Assembly: GCF_032062135.1 (NCBI RefSeq)
Contig: NC_092859.1
Span: forward strand, 51,957,193 to 52,021,192
Direction: 5' to 3'
DNA length: 64,000 bases
From: Pyxicephalus adspersus
Lineage: Eukaryota; Chordata; Amphibia; Anura; Pyxicephalidae
Within the stretch, counting starts at the first letter, position 1. Each line of letters starts with the position of its first letter. Made by a program: the position numbers and the translations under genes. The notes below the pieces were generated by a model. It made no database searches. It was given only the letters and a program-made list of their open reading frames with translations, and was not told the DNA's origin. This document shows, piece by piece, positions 1-9,944 of this stretch.

Positions 1-678
1 CTTGCGCCCACTTCCGCAAGTAAGGCGGTGTATAGTCCACATGAAGTTGAAAAAGGTCAGAGTAAAGTATACAGATCAAGTGTCCCATGCGGCCCTGAAC
101 TATACATAATTTTTTGAATTCCATGAAAGGTCATGCAAAAATTGTTCAGACTTGGCAGGGAGTGTAAAAAATGATGGAGCTGTTGGGCTCACCAGAACCC
201 CAGGGTCCTATAAATATCTGACATATTCATCCCCAACAGGGATGGCTAGGGTTGTTTCTGGAGATAAAAATAGACAAAGTTAGCCCCTCGATCAGCTTTA
301 TCATTTTAAATCAGGGATCAGTATAGTCGGATATGCCCGTAGGGAGGATGGTGTTGGGTCGTCACTCAACCACTCTGGCTAGGTGTACTGCTGCATAATA
401 AAGTGAGGGGTCTGGCACTCCTCCTTGTTATTTGGTCAGGCATAATATATCAAAGCGAAGCCTGGGGCTTTTTTGTGCCAAAATAAATTTAGTAATTTTG
501 GATATCAAATTTTGGACATAAAGTAAGGGAACTTTGGTAGGGCTTGCATAACGTATAATATTTTAGGTAATAACACTATCTTTATTGCATTGCACTGGCC
601 AAACCGGGACAGTAATTTTTTATCCCACTGGTCTAACTCACGCTTGAATTCTCCCAGAAGAGGAATTAAATTTAGGGA
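1..678 (-). mobile_element. Outer L1/Tx1-group LINE, ORF2 C-terminal part (decayed)
   Basis: Reverse-strand reading gives L1 ORF2 sequence downstream of the RT core. At 515-680 there is a stretch with LPKILY and a preceding DQWDKKLLSRFG, the usual frog L1 pattern of helix plus 'LPKxLY'. At about 370-480 comes GGVPDPSLYYAAVHLA, the conserved 'GGLGVPDLxxYYxAAHL' block. Several stops and frameshifts are present, so it is a dead copy. It runs off the left window edge. The same element resumes at 2928-3290; the copy at 689-2917 is inserted in it. Family assignment rests on protein pattern, not a search. Confidence 0.8.
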
Positions 679-1251
679 ATATGATTTGTATTTCAATCTT
701 TTTATTGAAAATTTTTGAAAACTTACCATGAACAAAAAGAAAAGAACAGTTGGATTAGAAGGTAAAATACTTTACAAACAATGATCATTGTAACATATGA
801 CAAGTTCTGGTATGGAGTAGAGCAGTAAATGTTGATACATACAAGTTTACCAGAATAAAAAGTATACATAGTGTGGGATAAACAAAAAATGTCACATAAT
901 GAAAAAAAGAAATTAAAAACACTAATATACTGAAACAGGATTAGATGGTAAAAGTATATATAGATAAAGGAAGGAGGAAGGGGAGGGGGGACAGGAGAAG
1001 GACAAGAGACAAGCGGGGAAAGCAGACAAAGAGAGTAGGGAGGGGAAAAGGAAGGAGACCTATGTTCAATTTTGCAGCTATGGAATCAAAGGTAATATCA
1101 GGGTGTTTCCAAGCTTTTGCCAGGAAGATTCGAGCAGCTAATAAAAACAGGATAATCAATTTTCCCAAACAGGTGGGTAAGGGGAAATCCAATTTGCTAA
1201 ACAATGCAGATTCTGGAGCTTTGTCGAAATTATGGTAAGTAACATCCAAGA

Positions 1252-1967
1252 TTAAATTAAAATTTGCGGACCAATACACTTGGGCTTTTGGGAATGTCCA
1301 ACAAATATGAAACATGATGTCTCTAGATAAACACCTTTTAAAACAAAATGGAGAAACTGTTGGAGAAATTGAATACTGTTGTATTTTGCTAGTTGGTCTG
1401 GGATTAGGTACCACCTCAATAGAACCTTACAGTTACCTTCAACTAGGTCTGAATTCAGGGAGACTTTTGATAAAGCTAAACATTTTTCATACCAGTCTTC
1501 CTTATCCCAGCATACCCCAAGATCCAGCTCCCAATGTTCCATGTTTTTAAGTGGGGTGGGTGGTGGCAAGGGCTAAGTATAGCAAAGATATCTGGCTTCT
1601 CGTATCAGCTAGAGATCAGCAAGAACTTTCAAAAGGAGTGGGTCTATAAGGAAGGGAAGTCAAACCACCAAAAGGTGGTTTGGGGGAGGTCAAATTTTTC
1701 TTGAAGTTCCGGAAAGGAGAGTAGTCTCTTTTCCACCGGGTGTAAAATATTCCAGAGATGGAAAAGCCCCTTTTCTCTCCATGATTGCCACATATTTCTG
1801 ACTAGACTCTCAGGTATTAAAGGGGTGTGTATAATGGATGCAAGCACAGAGGCATGAGAGGAGAGACCATACTTAGACTTGTATGTTCTCCATATATTTC
1901 TCATAAAAACCATCAGGGACAGCAGATCCATCTCTGATAATAACAAGGAGGAACTCCAAAGCTTCAC
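1252..1967 (-). pseudogene. L1 ORF2 C-terminal domain fragment
   Basis: Two overlapping reading frames (1967 to 1644, then 1569 to 1252) give the region beyond the RT domain in L1 ORF2. The first has WREKGLFHLWNILHP and LSFPELQEKF. The second has WELDLG...CWDKEDW and KVLLRWYLIPDQL. In frog L1s these blocks occur in this order at the ORF2 C-terminus. A frame change lies between them. It belongs to the nested copy at 689-2917 and encodes nothing functional. Confidence 0.75.
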
Positions 1968-2157
1968 ATTGGGATGGAGTGGGGAAATCTAAGCTTCCTC
2001 CAACTTCCGGCATATACTGGAGAAGAGTACTTACCTAGGTCCGGAGCCCCCAGACCTCCAAGTTCCTTTGGTGTGCGGACCACTGACTTGGACAATATTA
2101 GACATTTATGTGTCCAAATAAAGTTCAGAACAGATCATCTAATTTGATTTGAAGATT

Positions 2158-2759
2158 CTCAATTTGATTTTCCAGCACCATGATTTGAGAAGTATTTTAA
2201 GTGACTCCAGAAATAGTGTTATCCAGCTTTTGCTTAAATAGATCTAGTTGTGCGCCCAAACTCTGAAGGTCTTTCTGCACTTCTGTAGTAATGGAGGATG
2301 ACGTTTTAGCCAACTCTATCTGTAGCAAGGCAGCCATGTGTTGAACCACCCTGTTTTCCCCTTAAATAGTAATGGATGAAACAGCACTAGATTGAAAATC
2401 AGTATTATGTCTAATACATTAGAAGGAGCTTGGGAGCTCTGTGTAGCAGGTGAAAACTAACTGTGCAGGTATTTGCTCATCATCTCAATCGGGGAGATAC
2501 TAGAGCTCTGAGGTACAGACGCATGCATAGCATGGTGGGGACTGAGATGAGGAGATCTGGGTCCTTGAGAGCTCAGTGTTGGTGAGTATGAGGCTGGTAA
2601 ACTTTCTATACCCGTCCCAAGGGGTGTACTGTGGGAAGAGCTGAGAGCTGATTTCAGCTTGGAATGTGTCATGCTGTCCAGCACTTCCCCCATCTTGCTT
2701 CCCTGTGCCTGTGACCAAGAAAATTGGTCTTTCTGCTTGCCCCTTGCCTTTCCAACCAT
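2158..2759 (-). pseudogene. L1 ORF1 (RNA-binding coiled-coil protein), degraded
   Basis: The likely start is at 2759 (MVGKARGKQKDQ). A Ser-rich segment follows (LKSALSSSHSTPLG), then, in other frames down to 2158, MAALLQIELAKTSSSITTEV and LQSLGAQLDLFKQKLD. This is the coiled-coil part of an L1 ORF1 protein, whose normal role is to bind L1 RNA as a trimer. The same segments appear in the copy at 24594-25340. Frames are broken and the C-terminal RNA-binding part is missing. Confidence 0.7.
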
Positions 2760-2927
2760 ACCTGCGAGATGTATACAAGTAGGGAGAAGAATCTTCGTCT
2801 GGAGATTGTGCTGGGTGCTGTGTCAGAGATGCGATGGAGCTGAATTAGGAGACATAGGGGAGCAACGCGAATCAGGCTGCTGCCATTATCATGGGTGGCG
2901 CATGCGTACTCCAGGGCATATCATTTG

Positions 2928-3290
2928 GAGAGGTCTGTGGGTATCTGAGTCCCTAGATTTTTGCCCAGTGAAATGAGAAGGATTCTTTTAATGTTTTGAG
3001 AGGCCTGTTGGTAAGGTGACATTTAGAGCCTCTGATTATTGGTAATTAATTTTAAAATTGGAGAGATTACCATACTGTTGTAGTTCTGATAAAAAATCTG
3101 GTAAGGAAATGCCTGGGGATGTTGTGTAAAATAATAGGTTATCCATGAATGCGGTTATTTTGTTTTCTTATTTTGCCAGGAAGACTTTATGGATGTTTGG
3201 GTTTTTTCTTATCTGACAAAGTAAGGGTTGAAGAGTAAGTATAAATATCGGGAGGTATAGGGGCCAGACCTGCCGGGTGTCTTTAGTAAT
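2928..3290 (-). mobile_element. Outer L1 ORF2, reverse transcriptase part
   Basis: The minus strand reads DTRQVWPLYLPIFILTLQPL (a decayed 'GTRQGCPLSPLLFxLAxEPL' RT motif), then IRKNPNIHKVF, then TSPGISLPDFLSELQQYGNLSNFKINYQ, where the 'FADD' block is eroded. This joins in sense to the sequence at 678 once the nested L1 is removed. The junction with gypsy LTR-like sequence is near 3290. Confidence 0.7.
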
Positions 3291-3640
3291 ATTGAATGCA
3301 TCAGACACAACCCCATTGACTCTCTCCTAAGCCTATATAGTGTAGTGTATGTGAGAGGAAGTCCCAGTTTACGGTCGAGATTCAGGCCAGTAGCTGGAAC
3401 AGCAAGCAAGCTCACAGTGAAGGCAGGCCTGGTTTGGTTCACATAATGGAAATATAGTCCAAGAAGCTTAATCAGAAGAGTAGTCAGTAAAACAGCAGCC
3501 AAAGATCAGTACACAGGTAGTCAGCAAACAGGATCAGCAGTACAAACGCAAGATATTGACAGGAGCACAATAATCTGGCACATAGGACGTTCCACAGAAC
3601 CCTTTTAAAGGAAGTAGCTGGGAGGAGCACAGGAGTTCAT
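3291..3640 (-). repeat. Probable 3' LTR remnant of gypsy element 1
   Basis: This lies just downstream (in minus sense) of the chromodomain ORF. On the minus strand it starts TGTTCTTTGATGAACTATG and continues through a non-coding stretch with a TATATAGGC box to the L1 junction. Its position and lack of coding sense suggest the 3' LTR. I found no complete partner LTR, because the 5' end of the element is rearranged. Confidence 0.45.
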
Positions 3641-3715
3641 AGTTCATCAAAGAACAGTATCAGGCATCGTTTAACTAAGCGATCAGGTACAAAGCTATCC
3701 AGCACTACAGGTGGC

Positions 3716-4340
3716 TCAGTGCAATGGACCACTGCCAGCCACTGCAGAAGCCCCCCTCCTTTCAGGAGGGACCCTGAATGTCTTAGGGCCTGGTTTGTAA
3801 GGGAATCTCTGATGGAATTCTCTTGTGAGCCTAGGAGCATGAATATTTTCTTCAGCTTCCCAAGAATTCTCTTCTGGTTCATATCCTCTCCAAAAAACCA
3901 TATATTGCAATTTGTTCCTGACGATCCTGGAGTCAAGAATCTTTTCAACAATAAATTCTTCTTCCCCTTGTACCTGCACAGGGGAAGGAGGTGGATGGTT
4001 TGGATAGTGAAACACGAAAGACAGGGTGAATCTTCATAGTAACAGACTATTTTAGGCAGAAAATGACTGGATTGGTTTGAGCTGAGGTTTGGAAGGGTCC
4101 CAGATATTTTGGGCCAAATTTGGAAGATGAAACATGTATCTTTAAATTTTTGGTAGATAACCAAACCTTATCTCCTATATTAAGTGTGGGAATTGCTCTG
4201 CGATGTCTTTCAGCAGTCCTTTTGTAATTCTCTTGAGCTTCGTTTAGTGTCTCAATTAATTTCTTTTGAGTCTCTTGTAAGGCTGCTAGTCTATTAGGTA
4301 TGGCAGGAAGATTAGGGGTAAACACTGGATAATACCCCAT
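3716..4340 (-). pseudogene. Ty3/gypsy integrase C-terminus and chromodomain (gypsy 1)
   Basis: The minus frame 4340-4047 reads LNIGDKVWLSTKNL and KFGPKYLGPFQ, the GPY/F-type C-terminal domain of a Ty3/gypsy integrase. After a frame change, 4015-3716 gives EEFIVEKILDSRIV, LQYMVFWRGYEPEENSWE and IHAPRLTREFHQRFPYKPGP. That is a chromodomain with its aromatic cage residues (Y, W, W) and the usual tail. Chromodomains steer chromovirus integration to marked chromatin. The link 'KIHPVFRVSL' bridges the two in a third frame. This is the 3' end of pol of the element whose other parts lie at 6591-9848. Confidence 0.85.
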
Positions 4341-4356
4341 GTTGACATAAAAGGGA

Positions 4357-4690
4357 CATTGGGAGGTAAATAGTTACATAGTAACTATAGGTAGGTAGGT
4401 TAACTAGTAGGGTAGGTTGAAAAAAGACAAAAGTCCATCAAGTTTACCCACTAGGAAAATAAACATGTCCCAGATAAAAAACCCCTAAGACATAGGTAAT
4501 CCAGAGGAAGGCAAAAAAACCCTAGCACAATTTGCTTCAACAGGGGAAAAAAAATTCCTTCCGGATTCCATGAGGCATTTGGTTGTTCCCTGGATCAACA
4601 GCCTCTGTTGTCTTTACTTTAAATCCTTAATACCCAGTTATATTCTGTGCCTCTGTTTCCAAGCTTTATCAATTTCGTCCAATCCACTGG
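4357..4690 (-). repeat. CR1/L2-group LINE 3' tail
   Basis: Reverse complement reads TTGATCCAGGGAACAACCA, GGAAGGAATTTTTTTCCCC, GATGGACTTTTGTCTTTTTT and then CTATAGTTACTATGTAAC, the common 3' UTR and tail of amphibian CR1/L2-type LINEs. The LINE at 34198-34745 carries the start of the same region. It interrupts the gypsy integrase between 4340 and 6590. Confidence 0.65.
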
Positions 4691-5700
4691 CTAATCAGAA
4701 AACAGCCTCTTGATCAGCCCTGGCTATTTAGCTAGCTCACAGACTGCACTCTGTGTTCGTGCAACATGTCTCCTTTGTCCTGAGCCCCTAGTTTGTGTGA
4801 ACTAGTTCTTGTCCACCTGGTGCTTAATTCAGTGTTTCCTCTGTCCAGCTCCTGCGTTAACCCCTCGTTGTCCAGTCTGTTGTTTCCCAGCCAACTTCCC
4901 TGAGCTGTTCCAGTGTCTGTCTATGGATATCCCTGAGTCACCTGTACCTCTTGGTGCTTCCAGTATCTCCTGTGTTCCCTGTGCCTGCAGTGGCCCCTGT
5001 GCCACTGGTGGCCGTCTCCTGGTGTCTCTGTTGGTTTCTGGTGAGTGACCTGACTTCTCTTGCTTGCTGTCTTCCTCAACCCTGGCTTTCCTTGACTATC
5101 CATCTACTTTGTGATTTGGTACCGTGTTTTGCCCACCTAGGTGTGCCCAAGGACTGCAACATGGCAGTAACCAGGGGCGCAACATCCTCACCATCAGAGG
5201 CTCTGGAGAAAACTTGGGTTACTGCTTAGACTAGGCATGGGCAAACTACGGCCCGAATACACCCAATAGGGATGTTTCTCCGGCCCATTGAGTTGTCCGT
5301 GGCTCACGTCCCCGGATCTTAACCTGCGATTGGCGAGTGGGCGGGTTGTGTGCAGGGACACAGCCCGTCCACTCTCCCATCGCTAGCTCTGAGCTTGCGA
5401 TGGGAGAGTGAGCAGACTGTGTTACTGCACACAGCCTGCCCACTCTCCAATGGGGGGCTCTGAGCTTGCAATGGGAGAGTGGGCGGGCTGTGTTACGTTT
5501 AGTGGGTCATGATGGCATAACCCCGCCCACTCCCCCATCGGTCTGGCCCCTCTATCAAATTTTATTTCAGATTGTGGCCCCTGACTAAAAAAGTTTGCCC
5601 GCCCCTGGCTTAGACTCTGCGCGCCTTGGCCCTTCTCAGGGCTCACACCACCTCTGTGCAAGCCATAGCATCCCCTAGTGGTCCTTTCTCTCTGTGTGTA
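4691..5700 (+). repeat. LTR-like fragment in + orientation, split by a hAT MITE
   Basis: A C/T-rich, stop-rich stretch continues across the MITE at 5232-5607. Left of it is GGCAGTAACCAGGGGCGCAA and TACTGCTTAGAC; right of it, after the duplicated GCTTAGAC, is TCTGCGCGCCTTGGCCCTTC and CTAGTGGTCC. I recognise this layout as a frog gypsy-type LTR. No internal coding sequence is attached, so it may be a solo LTR or a fragment. The short ORFs here are not credible genes. Confidence 0.45.
5232..5607. mobile_element. hAT (Buster-like) MITE, 376 bp
   Basis: The ends are TAGGCATGGGCAAACTACGG and AAAGTTTGCCCGCCCCTG, inverted to each other, and they are flanked by identical GCTTAGAC (5224-5231 and 5608-5615). 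An 8-bp duplication with a central TA is the Buster-type hAT signature. The interior carries several copies of a CGATGGGAGAGTG-like motif in both orientations. There is no transposase, so it is non-autonomous. Confidence 0.85.
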
Positions 5701-6590
5701 AGCACTAGAAAAGCATCCAACTTTTTCTTAAAGCAATCTATAGTAGTTGCTGAAACTTCTTCCTGAGGGAGCCGATTTCACATTTTCACAGACCTTACAT
5801 ACAAGAATACCTTACATACATAAATACAAGAAAGTACTTTACTAACATTAGATATTGCAGCTTGGCATTGCATGCTGTTATTAAGTCTATGATTTACTAG
5901 AGCCCCTAGATCCTTGGGGATCTGACTCCCCCAAATGTATTCCCCTAGACAGTATGAAGCATGTTGTTAGCCCCCAAGTGCATAACTTTACATTTTTCTA
6001 TATTAAATATCATTTGCCACTTGGCTGCCCAATCATACAGTACATCCAGGTCTGCTTGTAGATTATAGACATCCTGTATGGACCTAATTTCATTACAGTT
6101 TGGTGCCATCTGCAAACACAGATATGGTAATTTTAATCCCAAACTCTTACATCAGTAATAAAGATGTTAAACAGTAAAGGTCTCAACACTGAACCCTGGA
6201 GTACACCACTAATAACCTTAGACCATTTAGAGTATGAATCGTTAATTACAACTCTCTGGATGTGGTCTTTAAGCCAGTTCTCTATCCATTTACAGATTGA
6301 CTTTTCTAAACCTATTGACCCTAACTTGCATATTAACTGTCTGTGGGGTACTGTGTAAAATGCTTTAGCAAAGTCCAAGTACACTGTATCAACTGCTATT
6401 CCACTGTCTACCTGTTTACTTTCTTCCTCATAAAAGGAGAGTACATTTTTTTAACAACTTCAGTCTTTCTTAAAGCCATGCTGACTATCATTTATTTTTA
6501 TCACTTTTATTTTCTAGCAGAAACTCCTCTATGTGGTTCTTTATCAAACTCTCTAGGACCTTTCCAACTATGGATGTTAAACTAACTGTA
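5640..6590 (-). pseudogene. CR1/L2-group LINE reverse transcriptase (fragment)
   Basis: The minus strand, from 6590 leftwards, reads TSIVGKVLESLIKNHIEEFL. It continues with DFAKAFYTVPHRQLICKL, GVLQGSVLRPLLFNIFITDV and (6142-5945) DLDVLYDWAAKWQ plus KCKVMHLGANN. This is the order of RT blocks in CR1/L2-type ORF2. The catalytic 'YADD' area falls at a frame break near 6140. The far 3' part (5640-5780) matches the LINE end at 34450-34560. It is inserted into the gypsy 1 integrase. Confidence 0.8.
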
Positions 6591-7220
6591 GAGCTGTGCT
6601 TTGCATTATTATAGGCAAATTCTGCTGTGAGAAGATAGTCAACCCAGCCACCCTGAAGATAGATGACAAAACATTGAAGATATTGTTCTATGGTCTGATT
6701 TGTGCTCTCAGTCTGACAGTTAGATTGGGGATGAAAGGCAGAAGATAAATTGACTGATATGCCCAAAGCTGTGCAAAAACCCTTCCACAATTTAAAAGTA
6801 AATTGTACCCCCCTATCTGGCACAATGATATCTGGGATCCCCTGAAGTCTGAATATTTCCCAGATCATTAATTCAGCAGTCTGTTGAGTGGTGGGCACAA
6901 AATGAGCCGTTTTAGTAAGGTGATTAATGACAACCTACTAGTAGTTTGTCCCTTAGAGGGAGGTAGGTAAACCAAAAAATAGAGAGTGACCCCCAAGGCC
7001 TTGAAGGTACTGGGAACAGTTGCAATAATCCAAGAGGGGACACTCGAGGGGTCTTTGTCCGAGCACAGATTTGACAGGAAGCTCCACATCTTTCTTATAT
7101 CTGGGCCACCAAAATGAGCTTGATAGCAAGTCTTCTGTCTTCCTGATCCCAAAATGTCCAGCAAGTTTAGAGTCATGGATGAACCTCAGGACTTCCAACC
7201 TTTCGTAGAAGCACTGACCT
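6591..7220 (-). pseudogene. Ty3/gypsy integrase core (gypsy 1)
   Basis: The minus frame 7198-6953 gives RFIHDSKLAGHFGIRKTEDL, the HHCC zinc-binding region. The core follows at 6898-6590: DIIVPDRGVQFTFKLWKGF with the second catalytic Asp, then FHPQSNCQTESTNQTIEQYL with the Glu of the DDE triad, then AEFAYNNAKHSST. Frame shifts separate the blocks. Integrase inserts the cDNA copy into the chromosome. The C-terminal part is displaced to 4340-4047 by later insertions. Confidence 0.85.
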
Positions 7221-7249
7221 TGAGCCCAAGAAATGTCTTGGAGCTGGTG

Positions 7250-8340
7250 GCCCCTAAAAAAACTCTTTTAAGGCAGGATAGTACAGTCAGGGTTACATTC
7301 TTTAGGAGGTTGAGGAAGGGTTCTTGGCAGTACATTCGTCTTACCATTTCTGGATCCTGGTTGATATGAGATAATGAAATTAAATCGGGAGAAAAACAGG
7401 GCCCAGCGTGCTTGTTTAGCTGTCAGTCTTTTGGCAGAATGGATAAATTCTAGGTTTTTGTGATCAGTAAGAACTGTCACAGGATGATTAGCTCTCTCCA
7501 GGAGATGTCTCCATTTAGAAAGGCTTCTTTGATAGCTAGCAATTCCTTATTCCTGATGTCATATTTTCTTTCAGCAGAGGACATTGAACGGGAGAAGTTC
7601 GCACAAGGATGAAGCAGCATCTTGTCTCCTAATCCCTGAGAAAAGGATAGCTCCTATCTAAAGCATCTACCTCCACAATGCAAGGTAGCTCCGGATTTGG
7701 GTGCAATCTTACTAGGATATATTCTTAACCCTGCTGGAGAAATATTGTATCCCAGAAAATGGATCTGTGTTTGTTCAAAATCACATTTTTCCAATTTGAT
7801 ATAAAGCCGATTTTTCCTTCATTCTAAGATGATGCAAACATGTTTGCGATGTACTTCCAGGTTTTCTGAAAAGATGAGAATGTCATCCATTACCAGCAAT
7901 ACCAAACTGATCTAAAAGATCTCTCATTACATCGTTGATGAAATGTTGAAAAGTTGCAGGCACATTGCAAAGGCCAATTGGCATGACCAAAGTTTCAAAA
8001 TGTCTTTATGTGGTTCTGAAGGCAGTTTCCATTCGTCTACTTGACGAATTCGGACAAGGTTATATGCCCCCCATAAATCTAATTTGGTGAATATGTTTGC
8101 AGAGCAGAGATGTTCTAAGAGTTCATAAATCAAAGGAAGTGGATAACGTTTTTTTTTTACTGTGATGGCATTTATTTCTCTATAGTCTATGCAATGACGT
8201 AAAGTACCATCCTTCTGTTCTAAAAAGAACAGTGCTGCCCCTACAAGAAAAGTAGAGTGTCTGATGAAGCCTTTTTTTAGATTCTCATCCAGGAGTTCCT
8301 AATTCCAGCTCAGATAGGGAAAAAATGAGACCAAATTCTA
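7250..8340 (-). pseudogene. Ty3/gypsy reverse transcriptase and RNase H (gypsy 1)
   Basis: From 8340 leftwards the minus strand shows an RT with [20 protein letters not shown] (8133-7927 frame), then [19 protein letters not shown] around 7870-7905 (the catalytic YxDD block, with Tyr changed to Val), and FLGYNISPAGLRI. RNase H follows at 7480-7268 with VLTDHKNLEFIHSAKRLTAK and QARWALFFSRF. The remainder is mutated by several stops. Together with the integrase and protease parts it gives the normal PR-RT-RH-IN-chromodomain order. Confidence 0.85.
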
Positions 8341-8455
8341 TATTTGCACCTGGCAGCAGTTTATGCTACCGAGACAATCATAGGGGTGATGTGGAGGCAA
8401 TCAGTCAGTATTCTTCTTATCCCAGACAGAAACTCACTGTATTGTGGAGGCAATG

Positions 8456-8887
8456 CCCCTGATTCATCAAGCAAAATCGGATTATCGGTCGCGCATTCGT
8501 ATTAGCGATCCGGAATCGTGCGCGATCGCGCTATTCAATCCTCCTTATTTGCGCAGCTGAATTCTAATCGCCTTAATTGCTATGATCTCACGATTGACAC
8601 CTTAAAAGATCCTCCTTATTTGCGCAGCTGAAATCTAATCGCCTTAATTGCTATGATCTCACGATTGACACCTTAAGATCCTCCTTATTTGCGCAGCTGA
8701 AATCTAATCGTCTTAATTGGAAGATTCACGCCCCCTATTGCTCATTATTATGAAGGCAGGAATCCGGCTGGCAGTGAGGAGGCGCGTGTACGAGCACGCT
8801 TGAGTCCGGACCGCGGTAATCCGCGATCGCTGGTTGCGCGTACTTTCGCGCTTCCAGCGATCGCGGATTTCAATGATGAATCAGGGG
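8456..8887. mobile_element. 432-bp MITE with 14-bp perfect terminal inverted repeats
   Basis: The termini CCCCTGATTCATCA and TGATGAATCAGGGG are perfect inverted repeats. The flanks carry a 5-bp direct repeat CAATG (8451-8455, 8888-8892). Inside are about 2.5 tandem copies of a roughly 70-bp unit (starting near 8538, 8609 and 8678) and a CpG-rich right arm. A 16-bp perfect palindrome sits at 8818-8833/8854-8869. It separates the gypsy 1 protease from its RT. The superfamily is uncertain. Confidence 0.75.
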
Positions 8888-9848
8888 CAATGTGTCATTC
8901 TGTTGAGTAGCCATTCCCTTAATTTGTGATTTCTTGACAAGAGGGGTGCTTGACTTACAGTGTTCCTTGCAAAAATTGGAAGAGAATGATATAGACCGTG
9001 TCCCCCAATTGATAGAGGAGTTATGAGTTGAAAACCAAGAGATCCCCAAAATAACTAGAGACTTGGGTGATGCAATTAGCTGGAAGCTGATAGTCTCACA
9101 GTGATCAGCCTCAATCTTTAGTTTAGGAGAGACGGTTTCATGGGTGATTGGACCAGATGATAAAGGTGAGCCATCAATGGTTTCTATGTTGATAGGTGCA
9201 TTTTTGTTTCTCATTCCTATATCATTGTTCTTAGCAAACTCTATAACCATAAAGTTTCCCCTGGCTCCAGAGTCTAGCAAAGCTGAACAAGGAATTTTAC
9301 GGTTTCCCAGGATAAGCTGGAAAGAAATTACAAAATGGGATGGTTAAGAAAAGATTGTTTCTCCTAGTTGTCTGCAAGACTGACAGAGCAATGGAATTCA
9401 CTTGTTCCTGTATTCTGATGTCAGTTGCAGCAATTGTTCTTTTCAACTTGTTTGGATAGTTAACTGCATAGTGTCCAGAGTCTCCACAGTAAAGGCATGA
9501 ATTCTCTGTTTGCCGTCTCTTCTTCACTTGAGTGGTGATAGATCTTTTTATTGTATCAATCTGCATTTGGGTGCGTCTGGACCAGAAAAAACTTTGGGAC
9601 CATTCTGTGCTGTTGGACCAAATGGGAGGCGCATACCTCCATTACTTCTGAACATCCCCAGTCTCTCCTTCCTTCTTTCAGTGAGTCTCTGATCCATGCC
9701 GATGCATCGTTGGATAAATGCATCAAGATCATCCAATGTTTCCACTCTGGCGAGCTCATCGTTAACTAGTTCAGAAAGCCCTCGCTTAAACTGACTCAAG
9801 CGGTCAGATTCCAAGTAGTATCCGCAGTGCAACGCCAGAGTCTAGATT
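8888..9848 (-). pseudogene. Ty3/gypsy gag and protease (gypsy 1)
   Basis: From 9832 leftwards the minus strand reads ESDRLSQFKRGLSELVNDEL, ARVETLDDLDAFIQRCIGMD and RLTERRKER, the usual end of the retrotransposon gag domain. Around 9500 is the zinc knuckle CLYCGDSGHYAVNY, in which the last Cys of CCHC has become Tyr. The protease follows at 9280 with LDSGARGNF, the aspartic active site, and VILGISWFSTHNSSINW. The N-terminal half of gag is absent; at 9849 it joins a copy of the element's own 3' sequence. Confidence 0.85.
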
Positions 9849-9940
9849 TCATCAAAAAACAGTAGGTTTAACTAAGTGATCAGGCACTTCAGGCGGTTCA
9901 ATGCAGTGGTCCACTGTCAGCCACCGCAGAAGCCCCAGGT
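9849..9940 (-). repeat. Second copy of gypsy 1 3'-terminal sequence
   Basis: This roughly 90-bp segment (GATCAGGCACTTCAGGCGGT, CCACCGCAGAAGCCCC) corresponds, with small indels, to 3640-3755 next to the chromodomain and 3' LTR. It is in the same orientation but lies upstream of gag, where a 5' LTR and leader would be expected. Confidence 0.65.
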
Positions 9941-9944
9941 TCGA

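Larger units (their letters stand above)
689..2917 (-). mobile_element. Nested L1/Tx1-group LINE with degenerate 10-bp target duplication
   Basis: Read on the minus strand this copy starts with CTGGAGTACGCATGCGCC, matching the 5' end of the L1 at 24451 (CTAGAGTGCGCATGCGCC). It has an ORF1 start (MVGKARGKQKDQ, at 2759 going left), coiled-coil ORF1 sequence to about 2158, then a deletion of most of ORF2. The ORF2 C-terminus follows (945-1967, with KVLLRWYLIPDQLAKY). It ends in AATAAAAAGATTGAAATAC. The flanks ATATGATTTG (679-688) and ATATCATTTG (2918-2927) differ at one base and look like an aged target-site duplication. It lies inside the outer L1 ORF2. Confidence 0.8.

Noticed and set aside
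941..1414. 157-aa minus open frame and its plus-strand counterpart
   Set aside because: Its upstream part is L1 ORF2 C-terminal sequence and the rest is low-complexity 3' UTR. The plus frame at 945-1238 is its shadow.
3716..4340. Host chromobox (CBX) gene
   Set aside because: The chromodomain is fused behind an integrase C-terminal domain and is frameshifted, so it belongs to a chromovirus.
4809..5229. Overlapping open frames in a C/T-rich stretch
   Set aside because: They follow the composition of LTR-like sequence; frames on both strands are equally open.
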